Shown: positions 50,360 through 60,100, counted from the first letter of the stretch. The stretch: 64,000 nucleotides of DNA from Bin75 sp965223955 (GCA_965223955.1 OZ245029.1:1116001-1180000), one strand, 5' to 3'. Made by a program: numbers and translations. Notes: generated by a model from the sequence alone, not told the origin.

Positions 50360-51920
50360 ACGGGAAGTCTTTAAACATTTGTACAGCTCGGTGGCCGAGG
50401 AAATGGGGGTGCGTTTGCAACGATCGGCGTTTTCCCCGAATATCAAGGAGCGCCGTGACTTTTCCTGCGCCGTGTTCGACGAAGCGGGACACCTGGTGGC
50501 GCAGGCCGCCCATATCCCGGTCCATCTCGGGGCCATGCCGCTCTCCGTCGAAGCCTGTCGCCGGCACCTGACCTTTGTGCCGGGTGACGTGGCGATCCTC
50601 AATGATCCGTTTCATGGTGGAACGCACCTGCCGGATATCACGATCGTCTCCCCGGTCTTTGTCGAGAACGGAGATCTCCTGGGATTTGTCGCCAATCGCG
50701 CGCATCACGCCGACGTCGGGGGGATGTCGCCGGGCTCCATGCCGTTGTCAAGGGAATTGTATCAGGAAGGGGTGATTATTCCGCCCGTGAAACTCGTGAA
50801 AACCGGCAGGACGAACCAGGCCCTGTGGGATTTCTTTCTGGCGAACGTGCGGACCCCACGGGAACGTGCCGGTGATTTGCAGGCACAACTGGCGGCCAAC
50901 CGGATAGGGGCGCAACGGCTTCAGGAATTGGCGTCACGCTATGGGATGGAGCGCGTTCGGGAAAATATGTCCGATTTGTTGGCCTATAGTGAAAAACTGA
51001 CCCGGCACGGCATTCAGCAGTTGCCGGATGGCATCTACCGGTATGAAGACGTGCTCGATGACGACGGCTTTGACGACACCCCGATCCCGATCGCCGTAAC
51101 CGTGACGATCGATGGAGAAGAGGTGGTGGTCGATTTTGAGGGGAGTGCGCCCCAGTGCGAAGGAAGCGTCAACGCGGTCTATGCGATTACGGTCTCGGCG
51201 ACGGCGTACGTGTTTCGATGTCTGCTGGGGCTCGATATTCCCGGCAACAGCGGGTGTATGGTACCCATCCACGTCCGGGCGCCTGAAGGGTCGGTGGTCA
51301 ATGCCCGGTTTCCCGCGGCGGTGGCCGCGGGCAACGTCGAGACGGCCCAGCGAATCGTGGACGTCCTGTTGGGGGCCTTGGCGCAGGCCTGCCCAGACCG
51401 GGTGCCGGCCGCGAGCCAGGGGACCATGAATAATGTTACGATCGGGGGGTGGGATCGCGACAAGCAACGGCCGTTTGCGTATTACGAAACGTTGGGCGGG
51501 GGCATGGGCGCCGGGGTGGAGCATCCGGGGGCGAGCGGCATTCATTCCCATATGACGAACACGATGAATACGCCGGTCGAGGCCCTGGAGTATGCATATC
51601 CGTTTCGCATATCCCGGTACGTCCTTCGAGAAGGGACAGGCGGCGAGGGAATCCATGCGGGGGGGAATGGGGTCACGCGCGAAATCGAATTCCTGCAGGA
51701 CGCTCAAGTGACGATCGTCTCCGATCGACGGGAATCGAGACCGTTCGGGTTGGCCGGGGGAGGGGCCGGACAATCCGGTCGAAACGTGTTGATTCGCAAA
51801 GGCCGCGAAAAGAAGCTCCCCGGGAAAACGACGCTGGCCGTGAGCCAGGGAGATCGCTTGAGGATTGAAACTCCGGGCGGTGGCGGCTATGGTGCAGTGA
51901 GGGAGAAGAATCCGCGATGA
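50343..51920 (+). CDS. hyuB: Hydantoinase/oxoprolinase subunit B (HyuB)
   Basis: 525 residues. Catalytic partner of HyuA with the family motifs NIKERRDFSCAVFDEAGHLV, NDPFHGGTHLPDITIVSPVF, RAHHADVGGMSPGSMPLS and ETLGGGMGAGVEHPGASGIH. GTG at 50343 is chosen: GGAG lies 8 bases upstream and the family begins at this point. The frame is open further back to 50151, inside hyuA, without homology. The 17-base overlap suggests coupled synthesis of the two subunits. Confidence 0.9.
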   Translation: MQKAVEREVFKHLYSSVAEEMGVRLQRSAFSPNIKERRDFSCAVFDEAGHLVAQAAHIPVHLGAMPLSVEACRRHLTFVPGDVAILNDPFHGGTHLPDITIVSPVFVENGDLLGFVANRAHHADVGGMSPGSMPLSRELYQEGVIIPPVKLVKTGRTNQALWDFFLANVRTPRERAGDLQAQLAANRIGAQRLQELASRYGMERVRENMSDLLAYSEKLTRHGIQQLPDGIYRYEDVLDDDGFDDTPIPIAVTVTIDGEEVVVDFEGSAPQCEGSVNAVYAITVSATAYVFRCLLGLDIPGNSGCMVPIHVRAPEGSVVNARFPAAVAAGNVETAQRIVDVLLGALAQACPDRVPAASQGTMNNVTIGGWDRDKQRPFAYYETLGGGMGAGVEHPGASGIHSHMTNTMNTPVEALEYAYPFRISRYVLREGTGGEGIHAGGNGVTREIEFLQDAQVTIVSDRRESRPFGLAGGGAGQSGRNVLIRKGREKKLPGKTTLAVSQGDRLRIETPGGGGYGAVREKNPR

Positions 51921-51951
51921 GCGTCTCTCTGTATTTGTAGGGCTCTCTGTA

Positions 51952-52013
51952 TTTGTAGGGGCCGCATCTTATGCGGCCCGGAAGCAGCGCCATGAGATGG
52001 CGCCGCTACAAAA
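51952..52013 (+). repeat. TTGTAG...CTACAA repeat, whole copy
   Basis: TTTGTAGGGGCC, GCATCTTATGC hairpin, GGCCCGGAAGCA, GCGCCATGAGATGGCGC hairpin, CGCTACAAA. It is preceded by a short duplicate GTATTTGTAGGGCTCTCT. The remaining bases to 52192 hold no gene apart from the AT-rich promoter zone of the interrupted AbiEi-like gene. Confidence 0.75.
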
Positions 52014-52205
52014 GAGGGAAGAAGCCGCGATGAGGCAGGGAGAGGGCAGGGTGAAGAGGACGTTCCTGGGCAACGCGAAGGAAGCAGGGCGAAGGGCTCA
52101 GGGTGAAAAGTGCTCGTTTTTTACTTGTACATTAATAATGAACATGCTATTTTTGTGAACACGCGAGATTGATGCAATAGATCGTGAACGCCATGAATAG
52201 ACTAG

Positions 52206-53018
52206 GGCCTGTTCACACTAACAACCGAATTATGTTATCATGTCCGAATGGAACTCACCGAAGCGCAGTACGCACGCATTGCCTCCTCCCTCCCCGTGCA
52301 ACGGGGCAATGTCAGCCTCTCGAATCTGCAGGTGCTCAATGCCATCCTGTATGTCGCCGAGCATGGCTGCAAGTGGCGCGGGTTGCCACGGCGGTTTGGC
52401 AAGTGGCATACCGTCTACACCCGGATGAATCGCTGGGCCAAGAACGGCGTCCTCGACCGGGTCTTCGAACGCCTGCAACGCGAACAGATCATGCGAATCA
52501 AGCTCGAGGCGGTCTCCCTGGACAGCACGATCATCAAGGTGCATCCCGACGGGACCGGGGCGCGAAAAAAAACGGCCCCCAGGCCATCGGCAAATCTCGG
52601 GGCGGCTGGACCACCAAACTGCATCTGGTGGCCGCGGATGCTCGCACGGCTCTGACCTTCTCCCTCTCACCGGGCCAAGCGCACGACGCGCCGGCCGGCC
52701 GCCACCTCCTTCACCCGCCTAGGGCCGTGGCCCGCTCCCCCGGCGTTGGTGATGGACCGGGCCTATGAGGGTGACGAGACCCGACATCTAGCCGCGGCGT
52801 TGGGATATACGCCGGTAGTCCCGCCGCGCCAGAACCGGGTCGAGCCCTGGACATACGACAAGGCCACCTACAAGAGGCGGAACGAAGTCGAGCGGTTGTT
52901 TCGGCGCTTGAAGGGCTTTCGCCGGATCTTCACGCGCTTTGAGAAGCTCGATGTCCTTTTCCTCGGGTTCATCGTGTTCGCACTCATTGTCGAGGCATTG
53001 CGTTAGTGTGAACAGGCC
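52206..53018 (+). mobile_element. IS5-family element, copy 1
   Basis: Perfect terminal inverted repeats GGCCTGTTCACACTAAC at 52206-52222 and GTTAGTGTGAACAGGCC at 53002-53018. It is flanked by CTAG on both sides. It has a single transposase gene that is broken in frame (see next entry). Confidence 0.9.
52248..53006 (+). pseudogene. IS5-family transposase, copy 1, two frame breaks
   Basis: DDE transposase of the IS427/IS1031 type: MELTEAQYARIASSLPVQRG, LDSTIIKVHPDG (first catalytic Asp), VMDRAYEGDETR (second) and RRNEVERLFRRLKGFRRI (Glu). A run of 8 A near 52565-52572 shifts the frame compared with copy 2, and an extra C in CACCCGCC (52714-52716) shifts it back. Removing that C would restore HRLGPWPAPPALVMDRAYE. 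The poly-A run may be a programmed slip site, as in related IS elements. The extra C is shared with copy 2, so both probably lack full-length product. Confidence 0.75.
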
Positions 53019-53218
53019 CTAGACAATTCCACTTGTTTTTGGCATATTTCGCCGATTTTATTTTGAAAGCAGGCTTGCGGCGGGCTGAGTTTGGTACGCT
53101 AGCTGTTTGCAAGGCGCTGGAACGTCAGGCATGGGCATGACGGGCAAGAGAGGAGATCAAGGAGCCATGAACGACCGTTGCGCCGGTGATGAGTACTCCC
53201 GCGTAGAAATTCATTCTA

Positions 53219-53232
53219 CCCCCCCCCCCCCC
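53219..53232 (+). promoter_or_regulatory. Run of 14 C before the adhesin gene, likely phase-variation tract
   Basis: An unbroken run of 14 C ends 52 bases before the adhesin ATG. An ATG at 53167 with AAGGAG just upstream opens a frame through the run. With 14 C it ends at TGA 53269-53271; with 13 (or 16) C it continues without stop (P-runs, then NYLIRLLRLPGVEGPLP) into the adhesin frame. TTTAAT (53239-53244), a -10-like box 6 bases after the run, gives a second possible way in which length changes could alter expression. Confidence 0.65.
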
Positions 53233-53284
53233 GAATTATTTAATCCGTCTACTCCGTCTGCCGGGCGTTGAGGGGCCGCTCCCG

Positions 53285-56200
53285 ATGCAGCGCTCAACGG
53301 CCCACTCTCCTATCCGAACTACATCCTGGCGTCGCCAAGCTGGCCTGCTGTGCCTGTCTCTCTTCTTGGTGGTTCTGGTTTTGCCGCAGATGGCTTGGGG
53401 GCAAGCGCCAACTAGTCCCACCGGCTTTACGGTGGAGGCGGGTGATGTCCAGGTGGTCCTGTCGTGGGACGATCCCAGCGATGCCTCGCTCACGTGGGAA
53501 TACAGACGGCAATGCCTCAGCTGCCCTAGTGTCCCAATAACAGGCTGGCTCTCGATACCAGGCGGCGACATCACCACGTCCGATAACAGGAAATCGTACA
53601 CCGTAACCACCGGCTTAATCAACGCTGAAGCGTATACCTTCCTGCTCAGAGCGCGTAACGCGGACGGCCCCAGCTCTCTTGTGGTATCCACGCCGTCAAC
53701 ACCATTTTCAATGCCGGCGCCCCGTAACCTCACGGGGAGGCCAGGCAATGGCCAGGTCGCCCTGTCGTGGGCAGCACCACCCGGGGTGGCGGTCACCGAC
53801 TGGGAGTACCGATACTTCACGGATAGTAGGGGGTGGTCCGCCTGGCAAAATACGGACAGCACGGCGACGACCCTCGTGGTGAAAGGTTTGACCAACGGCC
53901 TATTGTACACCTTCGTTCTCAGAGGGGTCACTGCGAGCGGCAGCGGCCTGTCTGCAAGACATCAAGCAGCACCGTCATCAATGTCAGCCCCTGAGAACTT
54001 AAAGGCGACTGCGGGAGACACGCAGGTCACCTTGACGTGGGCAGCGCCGTCCGGGGTGACGGTCACTGGCTGGAAGTACCGGTATTTCTTGTTAGGTGAG
54101 GCCTGGGGGGCTTGGACCAGCACGGGCAGCCCGGCGGCGACCGTCACGGTGACGGGCCTGACCAACGGGCAGAGCTACGGTTTCGCGGTCAAAGGGGTGA
54201 TCGCGGATGGGGATGGTGCGTCCTCCGAGGTTCGCGCCTCCCCGGTATCGGCGTTGGCGCCGGCCAAACCGGTGCACTTCTTGGGCACTGGGGGTGATGG
54301 CCAGGTCACCCTGTCGTGGGATGACCCCGACGATGCCTCGCTCACGTGGTGGTACCGGTATTACCCTGCCCCCGGCACTTGGGTGTGGGCCGAGATCCCG
54401 TCCGGCGACATCACCACCTCCAAGAGCCGGAAATCCTTTACGGTGGCAGGTCTCACCAACGGTGAACCGTATATCTTCCAGATCAAAGCGGCGAACACGC
54501 ACGGCAGTGGTACACCTTCGGAATATGTACGGCACACACCGGTGGCGGCCAAGGCCCCGGCCAGACCCGTGGGTCTTTTGGCCACACCGGGCGATGGCCA
54601 GGTCACCCTGTCGTGGGACGACCCCGATGACACCTCGATTACCACGTGGCAGTACAGACACACTCCAAACAAAATTGGTCGCCCATATTGGGAGACTTGG
54701 ACCGACATGGCGGACAATGCCATCACCACCGCCGAGAGCCGGAAATCCTTTACGGTGGTGACAGGCCTCACCAATGAAAGAGAATATGTGCTCCACATCA
54801 GAGCGGTGAACGCGCACGGCAGTGGCGTGCAGTCGACAAATGTACGGAGCATCCCTGTGGCGGCCAACACCCCGGCCAAGCCGGTAAACTTCGGGGCCAC
54901 CGCGGGCGATGCCCAGGTCATCCTGTCATGGGACAATCCCGGCGATGCCTCGATTACCGGGTGGCAGTATCGCAAGGCGGTAACCGGGTCTGGCTGGGGA
55001 GCATGGACCGACATCGCGAACAGCAGCCACGCCACCACCTATACGGTGCCGGGCCTCACCAACGCTGTGGAATATACCTTTCAGGTCCGGGCGGCGAACA
55101 GCACTGGCAAAGGTGTTGCCTCGGACACTGCTGTTGCCACACCGGTGGCGGCCAATGCTCCGGCCAAACCTGCGAACCTTGCGGCCACTGCGGGCGATGG
55201 CGAGGTCACCCTGTCGTGGGATGACCCCAGCGATGTATCAATCACCAAATGGCAGTATCGCCTGGGTCTGGAACAGCAACACACCATCAGCAAGGGGGAC
55301 TGGCAGGACATGCACCCTAGTGGTGCTTCGACCACCTCCTATACGGTGTCGAGTCTTGTCAACGGCAGGCGTTACCACTTTTGGGTGCGCGCGGTCAATG
55401 GCGACGGTGCCGGCAAGGCCGACGGGGATCACGCCATCCCGCAGGTGGACACGACGGCGCCGGAGGTAAGCTTCAGTCCGGCGGACGGGGCGACGGTGGA
55501 GCCGGACGTCGCCGTGGTCGTGAGGTTCAGCGAGCGGGTGCGCCCCACGGCGGGCGGGACCCTGGATAACACTAACGCACATGCGGTGATGGAACTGAAG
55601 AAGGCCGACGGCAACGGGGGCGACCTGGCGGGGCTAGGCCAAGTGACGATCGACGGGGCCAAGATGGTGATCACCATCGACCCGGCGAACGACCTGGCGG
55701 CGGGGAGCTACACGGTGCGGCTTCTGGCCAACGCGGTGGAGGACTTGTCCGGCAACGCGGTGGCTGCCACGAGCGCGACCTTCCGGGTCGATGACAGGCC
55801 GGAGACGATCCACGAGTTCAAGGCGAGCGCGAAGCGCATTACGAAAGGCGAGAAGGTGACGCTGACCTGGATGCTGGGCAGGGAAACCGGCGACGTGAAG
55901 CTGGAGGACAGCCACGGCAACGCCCTGATCGCGGGGAATGCCGGCGACGGCGACGGACCCGTGCTGACGTCGTTCATGCACGGCCCCACGAAGACCACCA
56001 CCTACACGCTGACCGGCTACAGCCGTGTGGACGGGAGCGAGACGGTCCTGCAGGTCTCAGTCTCAGTCTCGGGCGAGGACGTTCCGCCCAACGCGGTGCC
56101 GGTGGCGATGGACGACGAGCGGGTGGCCGAGGTCGTCTGGGGCGGCCGCGTGGAGATTCCCGCGGCCAGGCTGCTGGCGAACGACGAGGACGCTGACGGT

Positions 56201-57838
56201 GATACGCTGACCATCACGGCGGTCTCCGCGGCGCAGGCCGGCACGGTACGCCTGAGCCAGGACGGGGCGACGATCACCTTCGTCCATGACGCCACCGCCG
56301 ACGAGAAGGCGGAGCCCGACTTCACCTACACGGTGAGCGACGGCAAGGGTGGCACCGACGAGGCCCGCGTGACGCTCACGGTTCTCTCCAAGCACGCGGC
56401 GGTGGCCCGGCAGCGCTTCGCGCAACTCAATCGAGAAATGCTCTCGTTGCAAGCGTTGAGTCTCAGCGACCAGACGAGTCGGGCGATTGATCGGCGGCTG
56501 GCCACGCTGACGGCCGGTACGCCGGAGTCTCTGAGTTACGAACTGGGTGGGCATCGTAGCGTGGGCCAGACCCTGCGGTCGGCCATGGAGCAGGGGCAAA
56601 CGGGCACCGTCAATTTCAAGCAGATGCTGGGCAACTCTGCCTTTGTATTGCCGTTGCGCCTGAGTGATAGCGGCACGGGTCTTGAGCGGCTGACCCTATG
56701 GGGGAGTGGCCAGTACACGAACCTGGCGAGCGACCGGGATCGGGGATTGGAGTGGGACGGGGACCTGTTCAGTGCGCAGGTGGGCGCGGAGGTGCCGCTG
56801 CGGCCGGACCTGCTGGCGGGGGTCTCGGTGACGTGGGCTGACGGAGGATTTGACTATCAGGACCGCCGGGCCGGGACCCTGGCGCACGGCACATCGGACA
56901 ACTGGCTGGTGAGCGTACAGCCGTATGTGGGCTGGGTCTCGCCTGAGGGGCTGGGGCTGTGGGCCACGGTGGGCTATGGCTGGGGCGAATTGGAGCTTGA
57001 CGACGCGGCGGAGCAAATCGGGCGGCAGGCGAGTACGCTGACGCTGACGACGGCGGCGGTGGGCGCGCGCGGCCCGTTGCTGGCGCGGGCGGGGGTGCTG
57101 GGGCGTGGCACCACGACGCTGACGCTGAAGAGCGACGCGGCGGTCGTGCAGGTGGAGGTGGAGGACGCGGACACGATTTTGGCGGCGCAGACGGTAGAGG
57201 CGGGCCGGGTGCGGGTGGGGCTGGAAGGCCGCCATGAGCACGTGACGCCGACCGGCGAACGTGTGGTGCCATTTATCGATCTGGGTTTCCGCTATGACCT
57301 GGGCGATGGGCTGACGGGGGTGGGGGGTGAAGTAGGCGGGGGTGTGCGGTATCAAGTGCCGCGGGTGGGGCTGACCATCGAGGGCCGGGGCCGGGGCCTG
57401 GTGGGGCACCGGGGCTACACGGAATGGGGGGCGAGTGGGCTGGTGCGGGTAGATCCCGGCGCGCGCGGGCACGGGCTGGCGGTGAGTCTGGTGCCGGCGT
57501 ATGGGCAGACGGCCAGCGGGGTGCAGCGGTTATGGGCGCAGGGGATTCCGGGGCCTCAGGGCGCCCCGAGCGGCATGGGGCCCACCAATGGGCCACGGGC
57601 GTCCCGAGGGCGGCTGACGGCCGAGGTGGGGTATGGCCTTGCGATTCAAGGCGGCGCGGGGGTGTTCACGCCGTATGGGGTGGCGACGGTGAGCGGGCTG
57701 GGCGGGCAGCAATACCGGCTAGGCGGGCGCTGGGCCTTGGCTTCGGGGATACGCCTGAGCCTGGAAGGGGCGCGGCAGGCGGCGGCGGCGCAGCCCGCGG
57801 ACCAGGGGGTCCGGCTCCAGGCCGAGTGGCGCTGGTAG
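53285..57838 (+). CDS. Fibronectin-III repeat adhesin with C-terminal autotransporter-like barrel
   Basis: 1517 residues. An N-terminal signal (QAGLLCLSLFLVVLVLPQMA) cuts near WGQA. Seven fibronectin-III-like repeats of about 95 residues follow, each opening with AP-KPVNL-ATAGDGQVTLSW-type sequence (first residues about 41, 142, 233, 325, 423, 530 and 625). Next are a bacterial Ig-like domain (TAPEVSFSPADGATVEPDVA), a second Ig-like region and a cadherin-like VCBS domain (VPVAMDDERVAEVVWGGRVE, then DADGDTLTITAV). A linker (QRFAQLNREMLSLQALSLSD) precedes a C-terminal barrel of about 300 residues ending in RLQAEWRW, as in type V autotransporters. The barrel half is much richer in G+C than neighbouring genes, a sign of transfer. 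The ATG has GAGGGG 8 bases upstream. Confidence 0.85.
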   Translation: MQRSTAHSPIRTTSWRRQAGLLCLSLFLVVLVLPQMAWGQAPTSPTGFTVEAGDVQVVLSWDDPSDASLTWEYRRQCLSCPSVPITGWLSIPGGDITTSDNRKSYTVTTGLINAEAYTFLLRARNADGPSSLVVSTPSTPFSMPAPRNLTGRPGNGQVALSWAAPPGVAVTDWEYRYFTDSRGWSAWQNTDSTATTLVVKGLTNGLLYTFVLRGVTASGSGLSARHQAAPSSMSAPENLKATAGDTQVTLTWAAPSGVTVTGWKYRYFLLGEAWGAWTSTGSPAATVTVTGLTNGQSYGFAVKGVIADGDGASSEVRASPVSALAPAKPVHFLGTGGDGQVTLSWDDPDDASLTWWYRYYPAPGTWVWAEIPSGDITTSKSRKSFTVAGLTNGEPYIFQIKAANTHGSGTPSEYVRHTPVAAKAPARPVGLLATPGDGQVTLSWDDPDDTSITTWQYRHTPNKIGRPYWETWTDMADNAITTAESRKSFTVVTGLTNEREYVLHIRAVNAHGSGVQSTNVRSIPVAANTPAKPVNFGATAGDAQVILSWDNPGDASITGWQYRKAVTGSGWGAWTDIANSSHATTYTVPGLTNAVEYTFQVRAANSTGKGVASDTAVATPVAANAPAKPANLAATAGDGEVTLSWDDPSDVSITKWQYRLGLEQQHTISKGDWQDMHPSGASTTSYTVSSLVNGRRYHFWVRAVNGDGAGKADGDHAIPQVDTTAPEVSFSPADGATVEPDVAVVVRFSERVRPTAGGTLDNTNAHAVMELKKADGNGGDLAGLGQVTIDGAKMVITIDPANDLAAGSYTVRLLANAVEDLSGNAVAATSATFRVDDRPETIHEFKASAKRITKGEKVTLTWMLGRETGDVKLEDSHGNALIAGNAGDGDGPVLTSFMHGPTKTTTYTLTGYSRVDGSETVLQVSVSVSGEDVPPNAVPVAMDDERVAEVVWGGRVEIPAARLLANDEDADGDTLTITAVSAAQAGTVRLSQDGATITFVHDATADEKAEPDFTYTVSDGKGGTDEARVTLTVLSKHAAVARQRFAQLNREMLSLQALSLSDQTSRAIDRRLATLTAGTPESLSYELGGHRSVGQTLRSAMEQGQTGTVNFKQMLGNSAFVLPLRLSDSGTGLERLTLWGSGQYTNLASDRDRGLEWDGDLFSAQVGAEVPLRPDLLAGVSVTWADGGFDYQDRRAGTLAHGTSDNWLVSVQPYVGWVSPEGLGLWATVGYGWGELELDDAAEQIGRQASTLTLTTAAVGARGPLLARAGVLGRGTTTLTLKSDAAVVQVEVEDADTILAAQTVEAGRVRVGLEGRHEHVTPTGERVVPFIDLGFRYDLGDGLTGVGGEVGGGVRYQVPRVGLTIEGRGRGLVGHRGYTEWGASGLVRVDPGARGHGLAVSLVPAYGQTASGVQRLWAQGIPGPQGAPSGMGPTNGPRASRGRLTAEVGYGLAIQGGAGVFTPYGVATVSGLGGQQYRLGGRWALASGIRLSLEGARQAAAAQPADQGVRLQAEWRW

Positions 57839-58007
57839 CGGGGCGCACACACGCTCATCCCGAGGAACGCGATGAATGCGACGAGGGGGCTATCCTGGCT
57901 TGGTCCAGCCCTGAGTGGCTTCTCACGTCCTGAACAAGTCCACGCGCTGTATAGGTTCAGAAACATATGGCACTCCTTGACCTGTACTGTCCCGTGTGAT
58001 TACCTAT

Positions 58008-58821
58008 GGCCTGTTCACACTAACAACCGAATTATGTTATCATGTCCGAATGGAACTCACCGAAGCGCAGTACGCACGCATTGCCTCCTCCCTCCCCGTG
58101 CAACGGGGCAATGTCAGCCTCTCGAATCTGCAGGTGCTCAATGCCATCCTGTATGTCGCCGAGCATGGCTGCAAGTGGCGCGGGTTGCCACGGCGGTTTG
58201 GCAAGTGGCATACCGTCTACACCCGGATGAATCGCTGGGCCAAGAACGGCGTCCTCGACCGGGTCTTCGAACGCCTGCAACGCGAACAGATCATGCGAAT
58301 CAAGCTCGAGGCGGTCTCCCTGGACAGCACGATCATCAAGGTGCATCCCGACGGGACCGGGGCGCGAAAAAAAAACGGCCCCCAGGCCATCGGCAAATCT
58401 CGGGGCGGCTGGACCACCAAACTGCATCTGGTGGCCGCGGATGCTCGCACGGCTCTGACCTTCTCCCTCTCACCGGGCCAAGCGCACGACGCGCCGGCCG
58501 GCCGCCACCTCCTTCACCCGCCTAGGGCCGTGGCCCGCTCCCCCGGCGTTGGTGATGGACCGGGCCTATGAGGGTGACGAGACCCGACATCTAGCCGCGG
58601 CGTTGGGATATACGCCGGTAGTCCCGCCGCGCCAGAACCGGGTCGAGCCCTGGACATACGACAAGGCCACCTACAAGAGGCGGAACGAAGTCGAGCGGTT
58701 GTTTCGGCGCTTGAAGGGCTTTCGCCGGATCTTCACGCGCTTTGAGAAGCTCGATGTCCTTTTCCTCGGGTTCATCGTGTTCGCACTCATTGTCGAGGCA
58801 TTGCGTTAGTGTGAACAGGCC
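58008..58821 (+). mobile_element. IS5-family element, copy 2
   Basis: Same ends as copy 1: GGCCTGTTCACACTAAC at the left and GTTAGTGTGAACAGGCC at the right. It differs visibly by one extra A in the poly-A run. Left flank CTAT, right flank CTAG. Confidence 0.9.
58050..58809 (+). pseudogene. IS5-family transposase, copy 2, one frame break
   Basis: As copy 1, but with 9 A in the run, which keeps the frame open from MELTEAQ through NGPQAIGKSRGGWTTKLHLV to SPGQAHDAPAGRHLLHP. The same extra C (58517-58519) then throws the frame into SPGVGDGPGL and a stop, while VMDRAYEGDETRHLAAALGY continues in another frame to 58809. It is one mutation away from an intact transposase. Confidence 0.75.
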
Positions 58822-59862
58822 CTAGCGACAGAACGTGACATACTGAACGAAGCCATTGGTGCAATTCACCGTGAGGCGGGCTTGCGACTTGACGTTGTCG
58901 GGCGGGAGGTCAGGAAGGGAGACAAGCGCATAGATGCGATCATCCGCATGCCAGGGGCAGACAACCAGTTGGTAGCCGAGATAAAAAAATGGGCACCTCA
59001 TGCCAATCTAGGTGCGGTCATTAACCAGATCAATCATATCGCCAAGCCAGGTGAGGGCATATTTTTGGCGGACTATATAAACCCCAATATGGGGGAGCGA
59101 TTAAAAGAGGCTCATATTCAGTTCATTGATACGGCAGGTAATGCCTATATCAATCAACCGCCTGTTTACATCTATATCAAGGGTAACAGGCCGGAACTGA
59201 ACGTTGTCGAGAGGGGCAAGGCCAAAACAGGAAGAGCCTTTCAGGTCACGGGGATGAAAGTGGTTTTTGCCTTCTTAAGAGACAAAAACCTGATCAACGC
59301 CCCCTACAGGCACATTGCAGAACAGGCTCAGGTGGCGTTAGGTACGGTCGGTTGGGTCATCCGTGATCTGGTCCGCACAGGGCTTTCTCCTTGAAGGCAG
59401 AAAAAAACCCAACGTGAATTCGCCAACTTTGATCAGTTGATCGATCAATGGGTAGAAGCTTACCCGCACAAGTTAAAAGCAAAACAAAGAATAGCAACGT
59501 TCACCACTGACGACCCCGAGTGGTGGAAGGCAATCGATCTCAACAAATTTGGTGCCCTGTGGGGAGGAGAAATTGCCGCGGCCCGGTATACCCGCTACCT
59601 TAACCCCAAAGATGCGGTGATTTATATCAAGAAGGAACACATGGCGAAATTCCTAAAAACGGCCCGGTTGAGAAAAATAGCGCAGAATGAGCAAGCTGCT
59701 CTTCGCGTTGATCTGATCGAACCGTTTTGGAAGGAAGAACAAAATAGGGGTAAGACGGCAGATTTGGCACACCCTCTTATTGCCTATGCCGACTTGCTAG
59801 AAACGGGTGACCCACGCAACCTGGAGACAGCGAACAGAATCCATGAAAAATACCTCCGTTAA
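58822..59862 (+). pseudogene. AbiEi-type antitoxin gene, 3' part, cut by the composite transposon
   Basis: The frame runs on from LATERDILNEAIGAIHREAG, with LRLDVVGREVRKGDKRIDA, QLVAEIKKWAPHANLG, DTAGNAYINQPPVYIYIKGN and VTGMKVVFAFLRDKN, typical of AbiEi antitoxins of type IV TA systems. Its first codons (ATGAATAGACTA, 52193-52204) lie on the other side of the transposon. A second lesion is at 59392-59394: RTGLSP ends in TGA, then the same frame goes on as RQKKTQREFANFDQLIDQW to NRIHEKYLR. Its end overlaps the next gene by 20 bases. Confidence 0.8.
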
Positions 59863-60100
59863 CATTGTCGGCAAACTTCCGCAGGAACTGGTTGAACTGT
59901 ATGACGATATAAGCTGCCATACCAAAGAGTTGGGTATCGATTTTCTGGTCGTGGGTGCCACAGCCAGAGATATGGTCCTGGTGCATGGTTACGGTGCCAC
60001 TATAGAGCGTGGCACCACGGACGTTGACTTTGGCATGAACGTGGCGAGTTGGGACGAATTCAACGCGTTGAGAGCCCGGTTGCTGGAAGCAGCGCCATGA
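59843..60100 (+). pseudogene. AbiEii-type nucleotidyltransferase toxin, truncated
   Basis: The start MKNTSVNIVGKLPQELVELY is followed by IDFLVVGATARDMVLVHGYG and TIERGTTDVDFGMNVASWDE, the nucleotidyltransferase (GxxARD ... DxDF) signature of AbiEii-like toxins. After ALRARLLE the frame enters a dispersed repeat at 60085 and stops at 60098-60100. About 85 residues remain out of the usual 250-300, so it is dead. It is the toxin partner of the broken AbiEi-like gene. Confidence 0.75.

Larger units (their letters stand above)
52206..58821 (+). mobile_element. Composite transposon: two direct IS5-family copies around an adhesin gene
   Basis: Two IS copies, 813 and 814 bp, nearly identical and in the same orientation, enclose 4.99 kb holding one large gene. 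The outer flanks are CTAG on the left (52202-52205) and CTAG on the right (58822-58825), a 4-bp target duplication. Joining ATGAATAGA-CTAG to CTAG-CGACAGAACG over one CTAG gives an open frame MNRLATERDILNEAIGAIHR that continues into the AbiEi-like gene. The whole 6.6-kb unit therefore appears to have inserted into that gene. The inner flanks differ (CTAG after copy 1, CTAT before copy 2). Confidence 0.85.

Noticed and set aside
52206..52222. IS5 ends as the source of the MITE-like family
   Set aside because: Both contain TGTTCAC, but the rest of the ends (GGCCTGTTCACACTAAC versus CTGTATGTGTTCAGTCATTC) does not match, so this IS is not an obvious driver.
56063..57472. Long reverse-strand frames inside the adhesin gene
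   Set aside because: They are shadows of a G+C-rich coding region; the forward frame has a signal peptide, domain repeats and a barrel end.
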